In this document: one piece after another, positions 47,709 through 56,027 of the stretch
Layout: each line of letters starts with the position of its first letter
Position numbering within the stretch: position 1 is the first letter of the stretch
NCBI RefSeq assembly: GCF_001043005.1
Contig: NZ_JYKZ01000001.1
Location: 496,001 to 560,000, forward strand
Length of the DNA: 64,000 nt
Reading direction: 5' to 3'
DNA from: Pseudomonas psychrophila
Lineage (GTDB): Bacteria; Pseudomonadota; Gammaproteobacteria; Pseudomonadales; Pseudomonadaceae
Program-made: the position numbers and the translations under genes
Notes under the pieces: model-generated
Seen by the model: only the letters and a program-made list of their open reading frames with translations
Database searches by the model: none
Told to the model about the DNA's origin: nothing

Positions 47709-48427
47709 GACTCACCTCGTGGAGTGGCTGTCTGCTGGGCGCCGTCTTGATAGTGACGCGCAATATTGCGTTTCGAGGCGCCGATATGTCGGCGCATCAA
47801 CAACTCGGCCAATTCGCCGTCGCGATCGGCAATGGCATCGAGAATTCGGTGGTGCTCGGCAAACGCCTGGTGCGGGCGATTGGGCGTGGCAGAAAACTGG
47901 ATGCGGTACATACGCACCAATTGATACAGCTCCCCGCAGAGCATTTGCGTCAGGGTGCGGTTGCCGCTGCCCTGAATAATCTTGTAATGAAAATCGAAGT
48001 CACCTTCCTGCTGGTAGTAGCCGACACCCGCCTGAAACGCTTCATCGCGCTCGTGGGTTTCGAGTACCCGGCGCAAGTCGGCGATGTCTTCATCGCTCAT
48101 ACGCTCGGCGGCCAAACGACAGGCCATCCCTTCAAGGGACTCGCGAATCTCATAGAGTTCGATCAGTTCGGCGTGGCTTAACGACACGACCCGCGCCCCA
48201 ACATGCGGGACGCGCACCAGCAAACGCTGGCCTTCAAGACGGTGAATGGCTTCGCGTAATGGCCCACGACTGATGCCGTAGGTGCGCGCCAGCTCAGGCT
48301 CGGAGATCTTGCTACCCGGGGCGATCTCGCCTTTGACAATAGCCGCCTGAATACGCCGGAACACGTTCTCGGAGAGGGTTTCCGAGTCGTCCTGGGTGAT
48401 ATGGGCAGGTTCCAGTGCTTGCAGCAT
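47705..48427 (-). CDS. GntR-family (FCD) regulator of the propionate operon
   Basis: 240 residues from ATG 48427 (AAGG 10 bases upstream). N-terminal winged helix-turn-helix ([42 protein letters not shown]) and C-terminal FCD ligand domain with HERDEAF and HHRILDAI. It heads the operon and probably represses it until a methylcitrate-type intermediate accumulates; the effector is inferred. Two TTGTCGACA palindromes lie upstream, one of them touching the start, which suggests autoregulation. Confidence 0.92.
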   Translation of the reverse strand: MLQALEPAHITQDDSETLSENVFRRIQAAIVKGEIAPGSKISEPELARTYGISRGPLREAIHRLEGQRLLVRVPHVGARVVSLSHAELIELYEIRESLEGMACRLAAERMSDEDIADLRRVLETHERDEAFQAGVGYYQQEGDFDFHYKIIQGSGNRTLTQMLCGELYQLVRMYRIQFSATPNRPHQAFAEHHRILDAIADRDGELAELLMRRHIGASKRNIARHYQDGAQQTATPRGES

Positions 48428-48439
48428 ATTGTCGACACC
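48428..48439. promoter_or_regulatory. Operator-like half-conserved palindrome at the regulator start
   Basis: ATTGTCGACACC, a one-end mismatch copy of the site at 48501. It abuts the start codon of the GntR gene, so binding would block translation or transcription start. Confidence 0.55.
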
Positions 48440-48500
48440 TTGAAAAACAATAGCGCCAAAACTAGCCATTTAGCGACAAGTAGTCAAAGAATAAATATAT

Positions 48501-48512
48501 ATTGTCGACAAT
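48501..48512. promoter_or_regulatory. Perfect palindromic operator ATTGTCGACAAT
   Basis: A 12-bp perfect palindrome in an AT-rich promoter region about 75 bases upstream of the GntR start. Centre and symmetry fit FCD-type GntR operators; it is the likely binding site of the adjacent regulator. Confidence 0.65.
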
Positions 48513-48707
48513 CTACTAATACGACCTTAGTTTAATCGACAAGCCTTACGCCCGGCCCGAAGCACCCCGGCGCTGGCGCCATAAAACCATCATGTTAGAA
48601 TGCCGACCGCATCAGCCCTGCCCCACCCATAGGGCAGCCGCACGAGGAAACTTGCTCTGTACTGCCAGTGCCTTGAACTGAAGATTGCAAGAGACGTGCC
48701 CCGATTT

Positions 48708-49244
48708 ATGAAATTTCCCACCATCTCCATCCTCGCTTGCCTGCTGTGCGTACCGGGCTTAAGCCTTGGCGCCGAAAAAACAGTGTACGGCCTCAATGAA
48801 TACGCCGAACTCGCAGGCATCGATTTGCAGGTGGCTGCCAAACTCGACACCGGCGCCAAGACCGCCTCTCTCAGCGCCCGTGACATCAAGCGTTTCAAAC
48901 GTGACGGAGAGAGCTGGGTGCGCTTTTACCTGGCCATCGATGATGCTCACTCTCACCCCATCGAACGCCCGCTGGCACGGGTCAGCAAGATCAAGCGCCG
49001 TTCAGGTGACTACGATCCGCAGGCCGACAAGAACTACACCTCCCGCCCGGTCATTTCCCTGGAAATCTGCATGGGCAAGGCTTTACGCACCATCGAAGTG
49101 AACTTGACCGATAGAAGTGCGTTCCAATACCCGCTGTTGATCGGCTCCGAGGCGCTCAAACGCTTTGATGCGCTGGTTGACCCAAGTCTTAAATACGCTG
49201 CTGGCAAACCTGCCTGCGCCGCTAACGCTCAAACCGCAGAGTAA
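48708..49244 (+). CDS. Retropepsin-like ATP-dependent zinc protease family protein (PF05618 type)
   Basis: 178 residues from ATG 48708; a GTG at 48696 is the alternative start. N-terminal signal peptide (MKFPTISILACLLCVPGLSL, cleaved near GAEK), then the aspartyl-protease-like motif LDTGAKTASLSA (Asp-Thr-Gly) near residue 47. The family name says zinc protease, but the fold and DTG motif resemble retropepsins. It is the first gene of a three-gene operon with an inactive transglutaminase-7TM protein and a RimK-like ligase, and is probably periplasmic. Confidence 0.85.
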   Translation: MKFPTISILACLLCVPGLSLGAEKTVYGLNEYAELAGIDLQVAAKLDTGAKTASLSARDIKRFKRDGESWVRFYLAIDDAHSHPIERPLARVSKIKRRSGDYDPQADKNYTSRPVISLEICMGKALRTIEVNLTDRSAFQYPLLIGSEALKRFDALVDPSLKYAAGKPACAANAQTAE

Positions 49245-49249
49245 TTGAA

Positions 49250-50782
49250 ATGCGCGCTCTTACCCTTCACCTGAAAATCTTGATCACCATCCTTGTGGTG
49301 CTGGGCATTTCGATTACGGCCTACCAGATTTTTGCCCTTGGCATCCCCGTAACCGAGGATGCAACGGATGACCTCTGGAACATCGACGCCAAGGTTGAAT
49401 TCGTCGCCAGCTCCAAGGATCCGGTCAAGATCCAGATGTTCGTACCGCCGCTGAACCGCGACTACGTCAGCCTGAACGAAAGCTTCATCTCCAATAACTA
49501 CGGGGTGAGCGTCAACCGCGTTGATGGCAACCGCAAAGTGACCTGGTCCGCACGCCGGGTCAGTGGCAAGCAGACCCTCTATTATCGTTTGGTGCTGACC
49601 AAGCGTTACTCGGGCGACAAGACCAAGGTCAAGGGGCCGGTATTCCGTGACAGCATCGCCGTCGAAGGGCCGGAAAAAATCGCTGCCGAAGCTTTGCTCG
49701 CACCGATCCGCCAGCACTCGGCCGACGTTGAAACCTTTATCAGCGAGACTATCAAGCGCGTCAGCAACCCCAACGATGACAACGTGAAGCTGCTGCTGGC
49801 TGGCGATCCTTCGACTGCACACAAGGCTCAGGTCATCGAGTTGCTGCTATCGATTGCCCACGTACCGATGGAAAAGGTCCACACCATCCGCCTGGTGGCC
49901 GATCAGCCACAAAACCCTGAGTTGTGGCTGCGCAGCTTTAATGGCAACGACTGGTTGTACTTCAACCCTGAAACCGGCGAGCAAGGCCTGCCGTCTGACC
50001 GTCTGTTGTGGTGGATCGGTGACGAGCCAATGGTCACGGTCGATGGCGGCAAAAAACCCAACGTCACTTTCAGCCTGAATAACAGCGAAATGAACGCCAT
50101 TCGCCTGGCCAAACTGACGGACGAAAACACTGACGCCAATTTCCTTGAGTACTCGCTGTACGGCTTGCCGCTGCAGACCCAGCAAACCTTCATGATCATG
50201 GTGATGATCCCGATTGGCGTACTGGTGATCCTGATTCTGCGTAACCTGATCGGCCTGCAAACCCTGGGGACATTTACCCCGGTACTGATCGCTCTGGCCT
50301 TCCGCGAAACACAGCTGGGCTTCGGGATCATCCTGTTTACCGTCATCACGGCACTCGGGCTGACGCTACGCTCCTACCTCGAGCACTTGAAACTGCAAAT
50401 GCTGCCGCGTCTGTCAGTCGTGCTGACATTCGTCGTGATATTGATAGCGGCCATCAGCCTGTTCAGCCACAAGCTGGGCCTGGAACGCGGACTCTCGGTA
50501 GCATTGTTCCCGATGGTGATTCTGACAATGACCATCGAGCGCCTGTCGATTACATGGGAAGAGCGAGGTGGTGGGCACGCAATGAAAGTTGCAATCGGCA
50601 CACTGTTCGCGGCCACCCTGGCATACCTGGTCATGAGCATCCCGGAACTGGTCTATTTCGTATTTACCTTCCCGGCAGTCTTGCTGATCATGGTCGGCTT
50701 CATGCTGGCAATGGGTCGCTATCGCGGCTACCGCCTGACCGAGCTGGTGCGTTTCAAAGCGTTCTTGAAGGCTGATTCCTGA
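49250..50782 (+). CDS. Inactive transglutaminase domain fused to seven membrane helices
   Basis: 510 residues. A first membrane helix (about residues 8-30) is followed by a large periplasmic domain of about 270 residues that matches inactive transglutaminase-like proteins, and then by about seven helices starting near residue 310 (FMIMVMIPIGVLVILILR onward). No Cys-His-Asp triad of an active transglutaminase is evident. Starts 5 bases after the protease stop and overlaps the ligase gene by one base, so the three products are almost certainly made together. Confidence 0.85.
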   Translation: MRALTLHLKILITILVVLGISITAYQIFALGIPVTEDATDDLWNIDAKVEFVASSKDPVKIQMFVPPLNRDYVSLNESFISNNYGVSVNRVDGNRKVTWSARRVSGKQTLYYRLVLTKRYSGDKTKVKGPVFRDSIAVEGPEKIAAEALLAPIRQHSADVETFISETIKRVSNPNDDNVKLLLAGDPSTAHKAQVIELLLSIAHVPMEKVHTIRLVADQPQNPELWLRSFNGNDWLYFNPETGEQGLPSDRLLWWIGDEPMVTVDGGKKPNVTFSLNNSEMNAIRLAKLTDENTDANFLEYSLYGLPLQTQQTFMIMVMIPIGVLVILILRNLIGLQTLGTFTPVLIALAFRETQLGFGIILFTVITALGLTLRSYLEHLKLQMLPRLSVVLTFVVILIAAISLFSHKLGLERGLSVALFPMVILTMTIERLSITWEERGGGHAMKVAIGTLFAATLAYLVMSIPELVYFVFTFPAVLLIMVGFMLAMGRYRGYRLTELVRFKAFLKADS

Positions 50783-51765
50783 TGTTCGGCTTCTGGAAGA
50801 CCTGGAAGGCCCTGGAAGCCAAGGGCATCATGGGCATCAATCGGCGCAATGCGGACTACGTACTCAAGTACAACAAACGCAGCCTGTACCCGATTGTGGA
50901 TGACAAGATCATCACCAAGGAACGCGCCATCAAAGCCGGCATTCACGTGCCTGAAATGTACGGCGTGATCTCCACCGAGAAAGGCATCGACAAGCTCGAC
51001 GAAATCATCGGTGATCGCAGCGACTTCGTGATCAAGCCCGCACAAGGTGCGGGCGGTGATGGCATTCTGGTGATCGCTGATCGTTTCGAAGACCGTTTTC
51101 GTACGGTCTCGGGCAAAATCATCAGCCATGAAGAGATCGAGCATCAGATCTCCAGCATCCTGACCGGCCTGTACTCCCTGGGCGGTCACCGAGATCGAGC
51201 GTTGATCGAGTACCGGGTTACTCCGGACCAGATCTTCAAAAGCATCAGCTACGAAGGCGTACCGGATATTCGCATCATCGTGCTGATGGGCTACCCGGTG
51301 ATGGCCATGCTGCGTTTGCCGACCCGCCAATCGGGCGGCAAGGCCAACCTGCACCAGGGCGCCATCGGTGTGGGTGTCGATCTGGCCACGGGCCTGACCC
51401 TGCGCGGCACCTGGCTGAACAACATCATCAGCAAGCACCCGGACACCACCAATGCGGTGGATGGCGTGCAACTGCCCAACTGGGACGGTTTCATGAAGCT
51501 GGCGGCGGGCTGTTATGAGCTGTGCGGCCTGGGATACATCGGTGTCGACATGGTGCTTGACCAGGACAAAGGCCCGCTGATTCTGGAGCTCAACGCCCGC
51601 CCGGGCCTGAATATCCAGATCGCCAACGACTGTGGCCTGACCCTGCGTACCCATGCAGTCGAGGCTCGCCTCGAAGAGCTGGCAGCCAAAGGCATCAAGG
51701 AAACTCCGGAAGAGCGCGTGCGCTTTGCCCAAGAGCTGTTTGGGCATATTCACCAGCCCGATTAA
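50782..51765 (+). CDS. Alpha-L-glutamate ligase-like protein (RimK-related ATP-grasp)
   Basis: 327 residues. ATP-grasp features: KPAQGAGGDGILVI near residue 93 (nucleotide loop), VDMVLDQDKGPLILELNARP near residue 255 with metal-binding Glu and Asn. The RimK-related E-ligase family attaches amino acids, typically glutamate, to a target. The ATG overlaps the stop of the transglutaminase-7TM gene (TGATG). With the protease gene upstream it may add and trim a peptide tag at the envelope; that is inference. Confidence 0.87.
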   Translation: MFGFWKTWKALEAKGIMGINRRNADYVLKYNKRSLYPIVDDKIITKERAIKAGIHVPEMYGVISTEKGIDKLDEIIGDRSDFVIKPAQGAGGDGILVIADRFEDRFRTVSGKIISHEEIEHQISSILTGLYSLGGHRDRALIEYRVTPDQIFKSISYEGVPDIRIIVLMGYPVMAMLRLPTRQSGGKANLHQGAIGVGVDLATGLTLRGTWLNNIISKHPDTTNAVDGVQLPNWDGFMKLAAGCYELCGLGYIGVDMVLDQDKGPLILELNARPGLNIQIANDCGLTLRTHAVEARLEELAAKGIKETPEERVRFAQELFGHIHQPD

Positions 51766-51770
51766 CTGCC

Positions 51771-51918
51771 CGTAGCAGCTGCCGAAGGTACGAGGCTGCG
51801 TTCGGCGGCGAAGCCGTCGTAAAAACTGAGGTTTCGATCTACCTGTCAAACTGAATACTCAGGTTTTTACGAGCGCTTCGCACTCGAACGCAGCCTCGTA
51901 CCTTCGGCAGTTGCTACG
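51771..51918. repeat. Long inverted repeat, second repeat family (copy A)
   Basis: About 148 bases whose halves are near-perfect inverted copies: CGTAGCAGCTGCCGAAGGTA at the left and its inverse at the right, with pairing continuing inward to the CGTAAAAAC/GTTTTTACG centre. It can form one long hairpin or cruciform. A second full copy lies at 54198-54344. Confidence 0.85.
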
Positions 51919-51996
51919 AAGTTTTACGGCGCTCTCAGGCTGCAATCCACATAGATTTGCAGTCCTGCACAGGACTACAATCTGCACCCCGCTCCG

Positions 51997-53358
51997 ATGG
52001 CTGATTTGCTTCGCATGTTGACCTGTTCTGTACACCCGCTGCCCTATCTCGCCAATCCTGCCGACTATTTTGCGGTGATTCGTCATGCCCCTGGCGCCGT
52101 GCTGCTCGACAGTGGCCGTCCCACCGCAGACCGCGGACGCTACGACCTGATGAGTGCCTGGCCACAGGCAGAACTGACCCTGCAGCCCGGCGAGTCGGGG
52201 CGCGATTTCTTGCAGCGTCTGCGTGACAGCCTCAAGCAAATGGGTAATGCCGCGCTCCCCGCCGGTTACGACCTGCCCTTTGCTGGCGGGTTGATCGGCT
52301 ACTTGAGCTACGACTTTGGCCGACAGCTCGAACAACTCCCCGCCTACGCCCTTGATGACCTGCACCTGCCGGAGGCGCGACTGGGCCTGTATGCCTGGGC
52401 ACTGATCAGCGACCATCAAGCGGCCACCAGCCAATTGGTGTTTCACCCACGCTGCGAGCCCCTGGAGCGTGAGCACCTGATCCAGTTGTTCACTCAGCCC
52501 GCACCGCTGCACAGCGGAATTTTTTCGCTCAAACAACCGATGCAGCCGGATATCAGCGCCGGCCAGTACGAGCAGGCTCTGGCTCAGATCCATCGCTACA
52601 TCCAGGCGGGCGACTGCTATCAGGTCAATTACACCCAGCGTTTCAGCGCCCAGTGCGAGGGCGATGCCTGGACCGCCTACTGCGCATTGCGCGCTGCCTG
52701 CCCGACACCTTTTTCCGGGTTTGTGAGCCTGCCTGACGACGACGCCATTTTGAGCCTGTCCCCCGAGCGTTTTGTGCGGGTCAGTCAGCATCAAGTCGAA
52801 ACCCGACCGATCAAAGGCACCCGCCCAAGGGGCAAAGACAGCGCCGAAGATGCAGCGAACGCCGCCGAACTGCTGGCTAGCCCCAAGGATCGTGCAGAAA
52901 ACCTGATGATCGTGGATTTGTTGCGAAATGACCTGGGGCGCACGTGCCGCACCGGCTCAGTGAGCGTGCCGCAGTTGTTTACCCTCGAAAGCTACCCCAA
53001 CGTCCATCATCTGGTGAGCAGCGTGATCGGCGAACTGGCCGACGGTAAAGATGCGCTGGATCTGATCGGTGACAGCTTCCCCGGCGGCTCGATTACCGGG
53101 GCCCCGAAAATCCGCGCGATGCAAATCATCGATGAGCTGGAGCCTACGCGCCGCAGCATCTACTGCGGATCCTTGCTGTACCTCGATGTACGCGGCGAAA
53201 TGGACAGCTCCATTGCGATTCGCAGCCTGCTGGTCAAGGACGGACGGGTCAGTTGCTGGGGCGGCGGCGGTATTGTTGCCGACTCCGACTGGCAGGACGA
53301 GTACCAGGAATCCATCACCAAAGTGAAGGTGCTGCTCGATACGCTGCAAACCCTGTAG
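51997..53358 (+). CDS. pabB: Aminodeoxychorismate synthase component I
   Basis: 453 residues (ATG 52015 is an alternative start; neither has a strong ribosome binding site). Anthranilate synthase-like fold: SLSPERFV, RPIKGTRPRGKDS, ENLMIVDLLRNDLGR and GSITGAPKIRAM. With PabA glutaminase it makes 4-amino-4-deoxychorismate for folate synthesis. Monocistronic-looking, followed 68 bases later by cysH. Confidence 0.93.
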   Translation: MADLLRMLTCSVHPLPYLANPADYFAVIRHAPGAVLLDSGRPTADRGRYDLMSAWPQAELTLQPGESGRDFLQRLRDSLKQMGNAALPAGYDLPFAGGLIGYLSYDFGRQLEQLPAYALDDLHLPEARLGLYAWALISDHQAATSQLVFHPRCEPLEREHLIQLFTQPAPLHSGIFSLKQPMQPDISAGQYEQALAQIHRYIQAGDCYQVNYTQRFSAQCEGDAWTAYCALRAACPTPFSGFVSLPDDDAILSLSPERFVRVSQHQVETRPIKGTRPRGKDSAEDAANAAELLASPKDRAENLMIVDLLRNDLGRTCRTGSVSVPQLFTLESYPNVHHLVSSVIGELADGKDALDLIGDSFPGGSITGAPKIRAMQIIDELEPTRRSIYCGSLLYLDVRGEMDSSIAIRSLLVKDGRVSCWGGGGIVADSDWQDEYQESITKVKVLLDTLQTL

Positions 53359-53426
53359 CCCGCGCTTTTTGCTAAGATCGCGTCACTAGAGAGCGCCAAG
53401 CGCCATTTACTGTAGGAAGCCGCCTG

Positions 53427-54161
53427 ATGAGCCACCCGTTCGACGTCGCTGAACTCGCCGCGACATACGCCAGCAAGTCCCCGCAAGACATACTCAAACT
53501 CGCCTTCGAACACTTTGGCGACGAGCTCTGGATTTCCTTCAGTGGTGCCGAAGACGTGGTGCTGGTGGACATGGCCTGGAAGCTCAACAAGAACGTCAAG
53601 GTGTTCAGCCTAGACACCGGCCGTCTGCACCCCGAGACCTATCGGTTTATCGAGCAAGTGCGCGATCACTACAACATCCAGATCGAACTGATCTCGCCTG
53701 ACCAGACCGCGCTTGAGCCGTTCGTGAAGGAAAAAGGCCTGTTCAGCTTTTATAAGGACGGGCATGGCGAATGCTGTGGCGTGCGCAAAATCGCGCCGCT
53801 ACGCCGCAAATTGTCGACAGTCAAAGCCTGGGCTACTGGCCAACGCCGCGACCAGAGCCCCGGCACCCGCAGCCAGGTCGCAGCACTGGAAATCGACGGC
53901 GCGTTCTCGACGCCAGAACGTACGCTGTACAAGTTCAACCCGCTGGCACAGATGACCAGCGAAGAAGTCTGGGGCTATATCCGCATGCTGGAACTGCCTT
54001 ACAACAGCCTGCATGAGCGTGGCTTTATCAGCATCGGCTGCGAGCCCTGCACCCGCCCGGTTCTGCCCAACCAGCACGAGCGCGAAGGCCGTTGGTGGTG
54101 GGAAGAAGCCACGCAAAAAGAATGTGGGCTGCATGCCGGCAATCTGATTGCCAAGAATTGA
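53427..54161 (+). CDS. cysH: Phosphoadenylyl/adenylyl-sulfate reductase (assimilatory)
   Basis: 244 residues. PAPS/APS reductase fold with [13 protein letters not shown] near residue 38 and the C-terminal catalytic ECGLHAG near residue 236. The paired cysteines CC (ECCGVRK) and CEPC in the sequence are the [4Fe-4S] ligands, so the enzyme is the APS-reductase type used by Pseudomonas. Reduces activated sulfate to sulfite. RBS AGGAAG precedes the start. Confidence 0.95.
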   Translation: MSHPFDVAELAATYASKSPQDILKLAFEHFGDELWISFSGAEDVVLVDMAWKLNKNVKVFSLDTGRLHPETYRFIEQVRDHYNIQIELISPDQTALEPFVKEKGLFSFYKDGHGECCGVRKIAPLRRKLSTVKAWATGQRRDQSPGTRSQVAALEIDGAFSTPERTLYKFNPLAQMTSEEVWGYIRMLELPYNSLHERGFISIGCEPCTRPVLPNQHEREGRWWWEEATQKECGLHAGNLIAKN

Positions 54162-54197
54162 ACCCCGCATAAAGCCTTTAGATATTCTGCTGCTCCT

Positions 54198-54344
54198 CGT
54201 AGCAGCTGCCGAAGGAACGAGGCTGCGCTCGGTTGCGAAGCGACCGTAAAACCTGAGTCCGAGATTTTTCTGAACGACCACAGTGCCTGGTTTTACGACG
54301 GCTGCGCCGCCGGACGCAGCCTCGTTCCTTCGGCAGCTGCTACT
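54198..54344. repeat. Long inverted repeat, second repeat family (copy B)
   Basis: About 147 bases with the same architecture as copy A: CGTAGCAGCTGCCGAAGGAA at the left, its inverse at the right, and CGTAAAACC/GGTTTTACG near the centre. Located between cysH and the sigma factor gene. Confidence 0.85.
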
Positions 54345-54403
54345 GAGCTCTGCTCTACTCTGATCACCCACCTTGCGTTTACCCCAGACTTTCGTTAAGA
54401 ATT

Positions 54404-54422
54404 GGTAATTATTCTCAATAAC
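54404..54422. promoter_or_regulatory. Fur-box-like sequence before the ECF sigma gene
   Basis: GGTAATTATTCTCAATAAC matches 13 of 19 positions of the classic Fur consensus and lies 17 bases before the sigma-factor start, as expected for iron-repressed FecI-type genes. Confidence 0.6.
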
Positions 54423-54438
54423 GTTTAGGCAATGTCCT

Positions 54439-54957
54439 ATGTCTTCGGGTGAACCTCCCTACCAGACCGCTATTACTGAACTGTACTGCGAACATCACGG
54501 CTGGCTGTTTGGCTGGCTGCGCAGAAAGCTCGGTTGCGCACAAAATGCAGCTGATCTGGCCCAAGACACCTTCTCCCGAATCCTCAATGCCCGCGAGTCT
54601 GTAGCCACACTGCGTGAACCCCGTGCCTTTTTGAGCACGACGGCACGCCGACTGATCATCGATCAGGTACGCCGCAAACAGATAGAAAACGCCTACTTGC
54701 AAGAGCTGGCCCTGACCACAGAAGCACTCGAAAACTTTCAATCACCCGAGCAGATTCTGACCACTCTGGAAGCCCTCGAGCAGATTGCGTTTATTCTGGA
54801 AGGCATGCAGGACAAGGCGCGCCAGGCTTTCGTGATGTATTACCTGGACGGCCTTACCCAGTGCGAGATTGCCCGACAACTGGGGTTGTCTGATCGCACA
54901 GTGCGCAAGTATCTGATCCAGGCGCTGCTGCACTGCAGCCACAGTCTGGATACCTGA
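54439..54957 (+). CDS. FecI-like ECF RNA polymerase sigma factor
   Basis: 172 residues. Region 2 (AADLAQDTFSRIL, FLSTTARRLIIDQVRRK) and region 4 (FVMYYLDGLTQCEIARQLGLS, RTVRKYLIQAL) of iron-starvation sigma factors are present. It should drive the receptor gene two places downstream when the FecR-type protein relays the ligand signal. The gene precedes fecR by 7 bases and follows a Fur-like box. Confidence 0.93.
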   Translation: MSSGEPPYQTAITELYCEHHGWLFGWLRRKLGCAQNAADLAQDTFSRILNARESVATLREPRAFLSTTARRLIIDQVRRKQIENAYLQELALTTEALENFQSPEQILTTLEALEQIAFILEGMQDKARQAFVMYYLDGLTQCEIARQLGLSDRTVRKYLIQALLHCSHSLDT

Positions 54958-54964
54958 AACAACC

Positions 54965-55951
54965 ATGTCCGAGCAGCGTCAAACCATAGACGAACAAGCC
55001 GCCGAATGGATTCTTCGCCTGCACGAAGACGACTTCAGTGAAACTCTGCGCCTGGAGTTCGAGTGCTGGAAGCAACAAAGTCCGAAACACGCTGCCGCAG
55101 CCCTGCGCATGCAGGATGTGATTAACCGCCTGCAAGCCTTTCGCGAGCATTCAGCTCCGGCAAAAGCGGCGCTTAACGCCGCGTTTAACCGGCGAAAACC
55201 TGCTACCCAACGCAAGCAGCACCTGCGCGCATTACTGATTGCCAGCTGCCTGGCACTGCCCATTGCGCTGATCATGAAAAGCCCTTATCCCGAGCAATGG
55301 ACGGCCGATATCAGCACCGGCCCTACCGATTGGGAGACCCGGCGTCTGGCCGATAACTCGACCATTACCCTAAACGGTACCAGTGCGGTCAACGTGCATT
55401 TCGATGGACGAGAACGCCGTATTGAGTTGCTTCAGGGTGAAGTGCTGATTGACGTCGCCCACGACAGCGCCCGACCCTTTTTAGTGCAGACGGCTCAAGG
55501 CAGCATGCGAGCATTGGGCACCCGCTTCGTGGTCAAACGCCAAGGTGACACCACCGTCTTGAGCATGTTGCAGTCACGTGTAGCGGCACAAAGCGTCAAT
55601 GAGCAGCAAACCCTGGAAGTGGATGCAGGCTCCCGGGCATTGATTCGCCGCGACTCGGTCGAGCTCTCTGGAACCGTTTCTGCGGCCAGCATCAATCAAG
55701 CCTGGGAGCGCCATCAACTGGTGGTTGAAAACGAGCCCCTGCCTCAGGTGCTCGATGAAATTTCTCGCCATCGTCGCGGCCATTTGCAATTTGATCGCAC
55801 AGCCCTGGCCAGCTTGCGTGTCTCGGCCGTGCTACCCCTGGACGATACCGACCGGGCGTTGCAACTGATCGCCGAAACCCTGCCCGTGCAGATCAAAACC
55901 TATACACCGTGGCTCCTTGTGATCAGCCACCTGCAGCCGCCTAAAAAATAA
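54965..55951 (+). CDS. FecR-type anti-sigma regulator
   Basis: 328 residues. N-terminal cytoplasmic sigma-binding domain (EQAAEWILRLHEDDFSE, FECWKQQSPKHAAA), one membrane helix near residues 88-102 (LLIASCLALPIALIM), then the periplasmic FecR domain with DWETRRLADNSTITLNGTSA and a C-terminal part that should contact the receptor STN domain. It controls the sigma factor encoded just upstream. Confidence 0.92.
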   Translation: MSEQRQTIDEQAAEWILRLHEDDFSETLRLEFECWKQQSPKHAAAALRMQDVINRLQAFREHSAPAKAALNAAFNRRKPATQRKQHLRALLIASCLALPIALIMKSPYPEQWTADISTGPTDWETRRLADNSTITLNGTSAVNVHFDGRERRIELLQGEVLIDVAHDSARPFLVQTAQGSMRALGTRFVVKRQGDTTVLSMLQSRVAAQSVNEQQTLEVDAGSRALIRRDSVELSGTVSAASINQAWERHQLVVENEPLPQVLDEISRHRRGHLQFDRTALASLRVSAVLPLDDTDRALQLIAETLPVQIKTYTPWLLVISHLQPPKK

Positions 55952-56027
55952 TAATTCCCATTCGTTCCGCTTTTTTCGAGTCAGCCGTCAAGGTAGATAC
56001 AACGACTCACAAAGGACTGCGCTTTCC

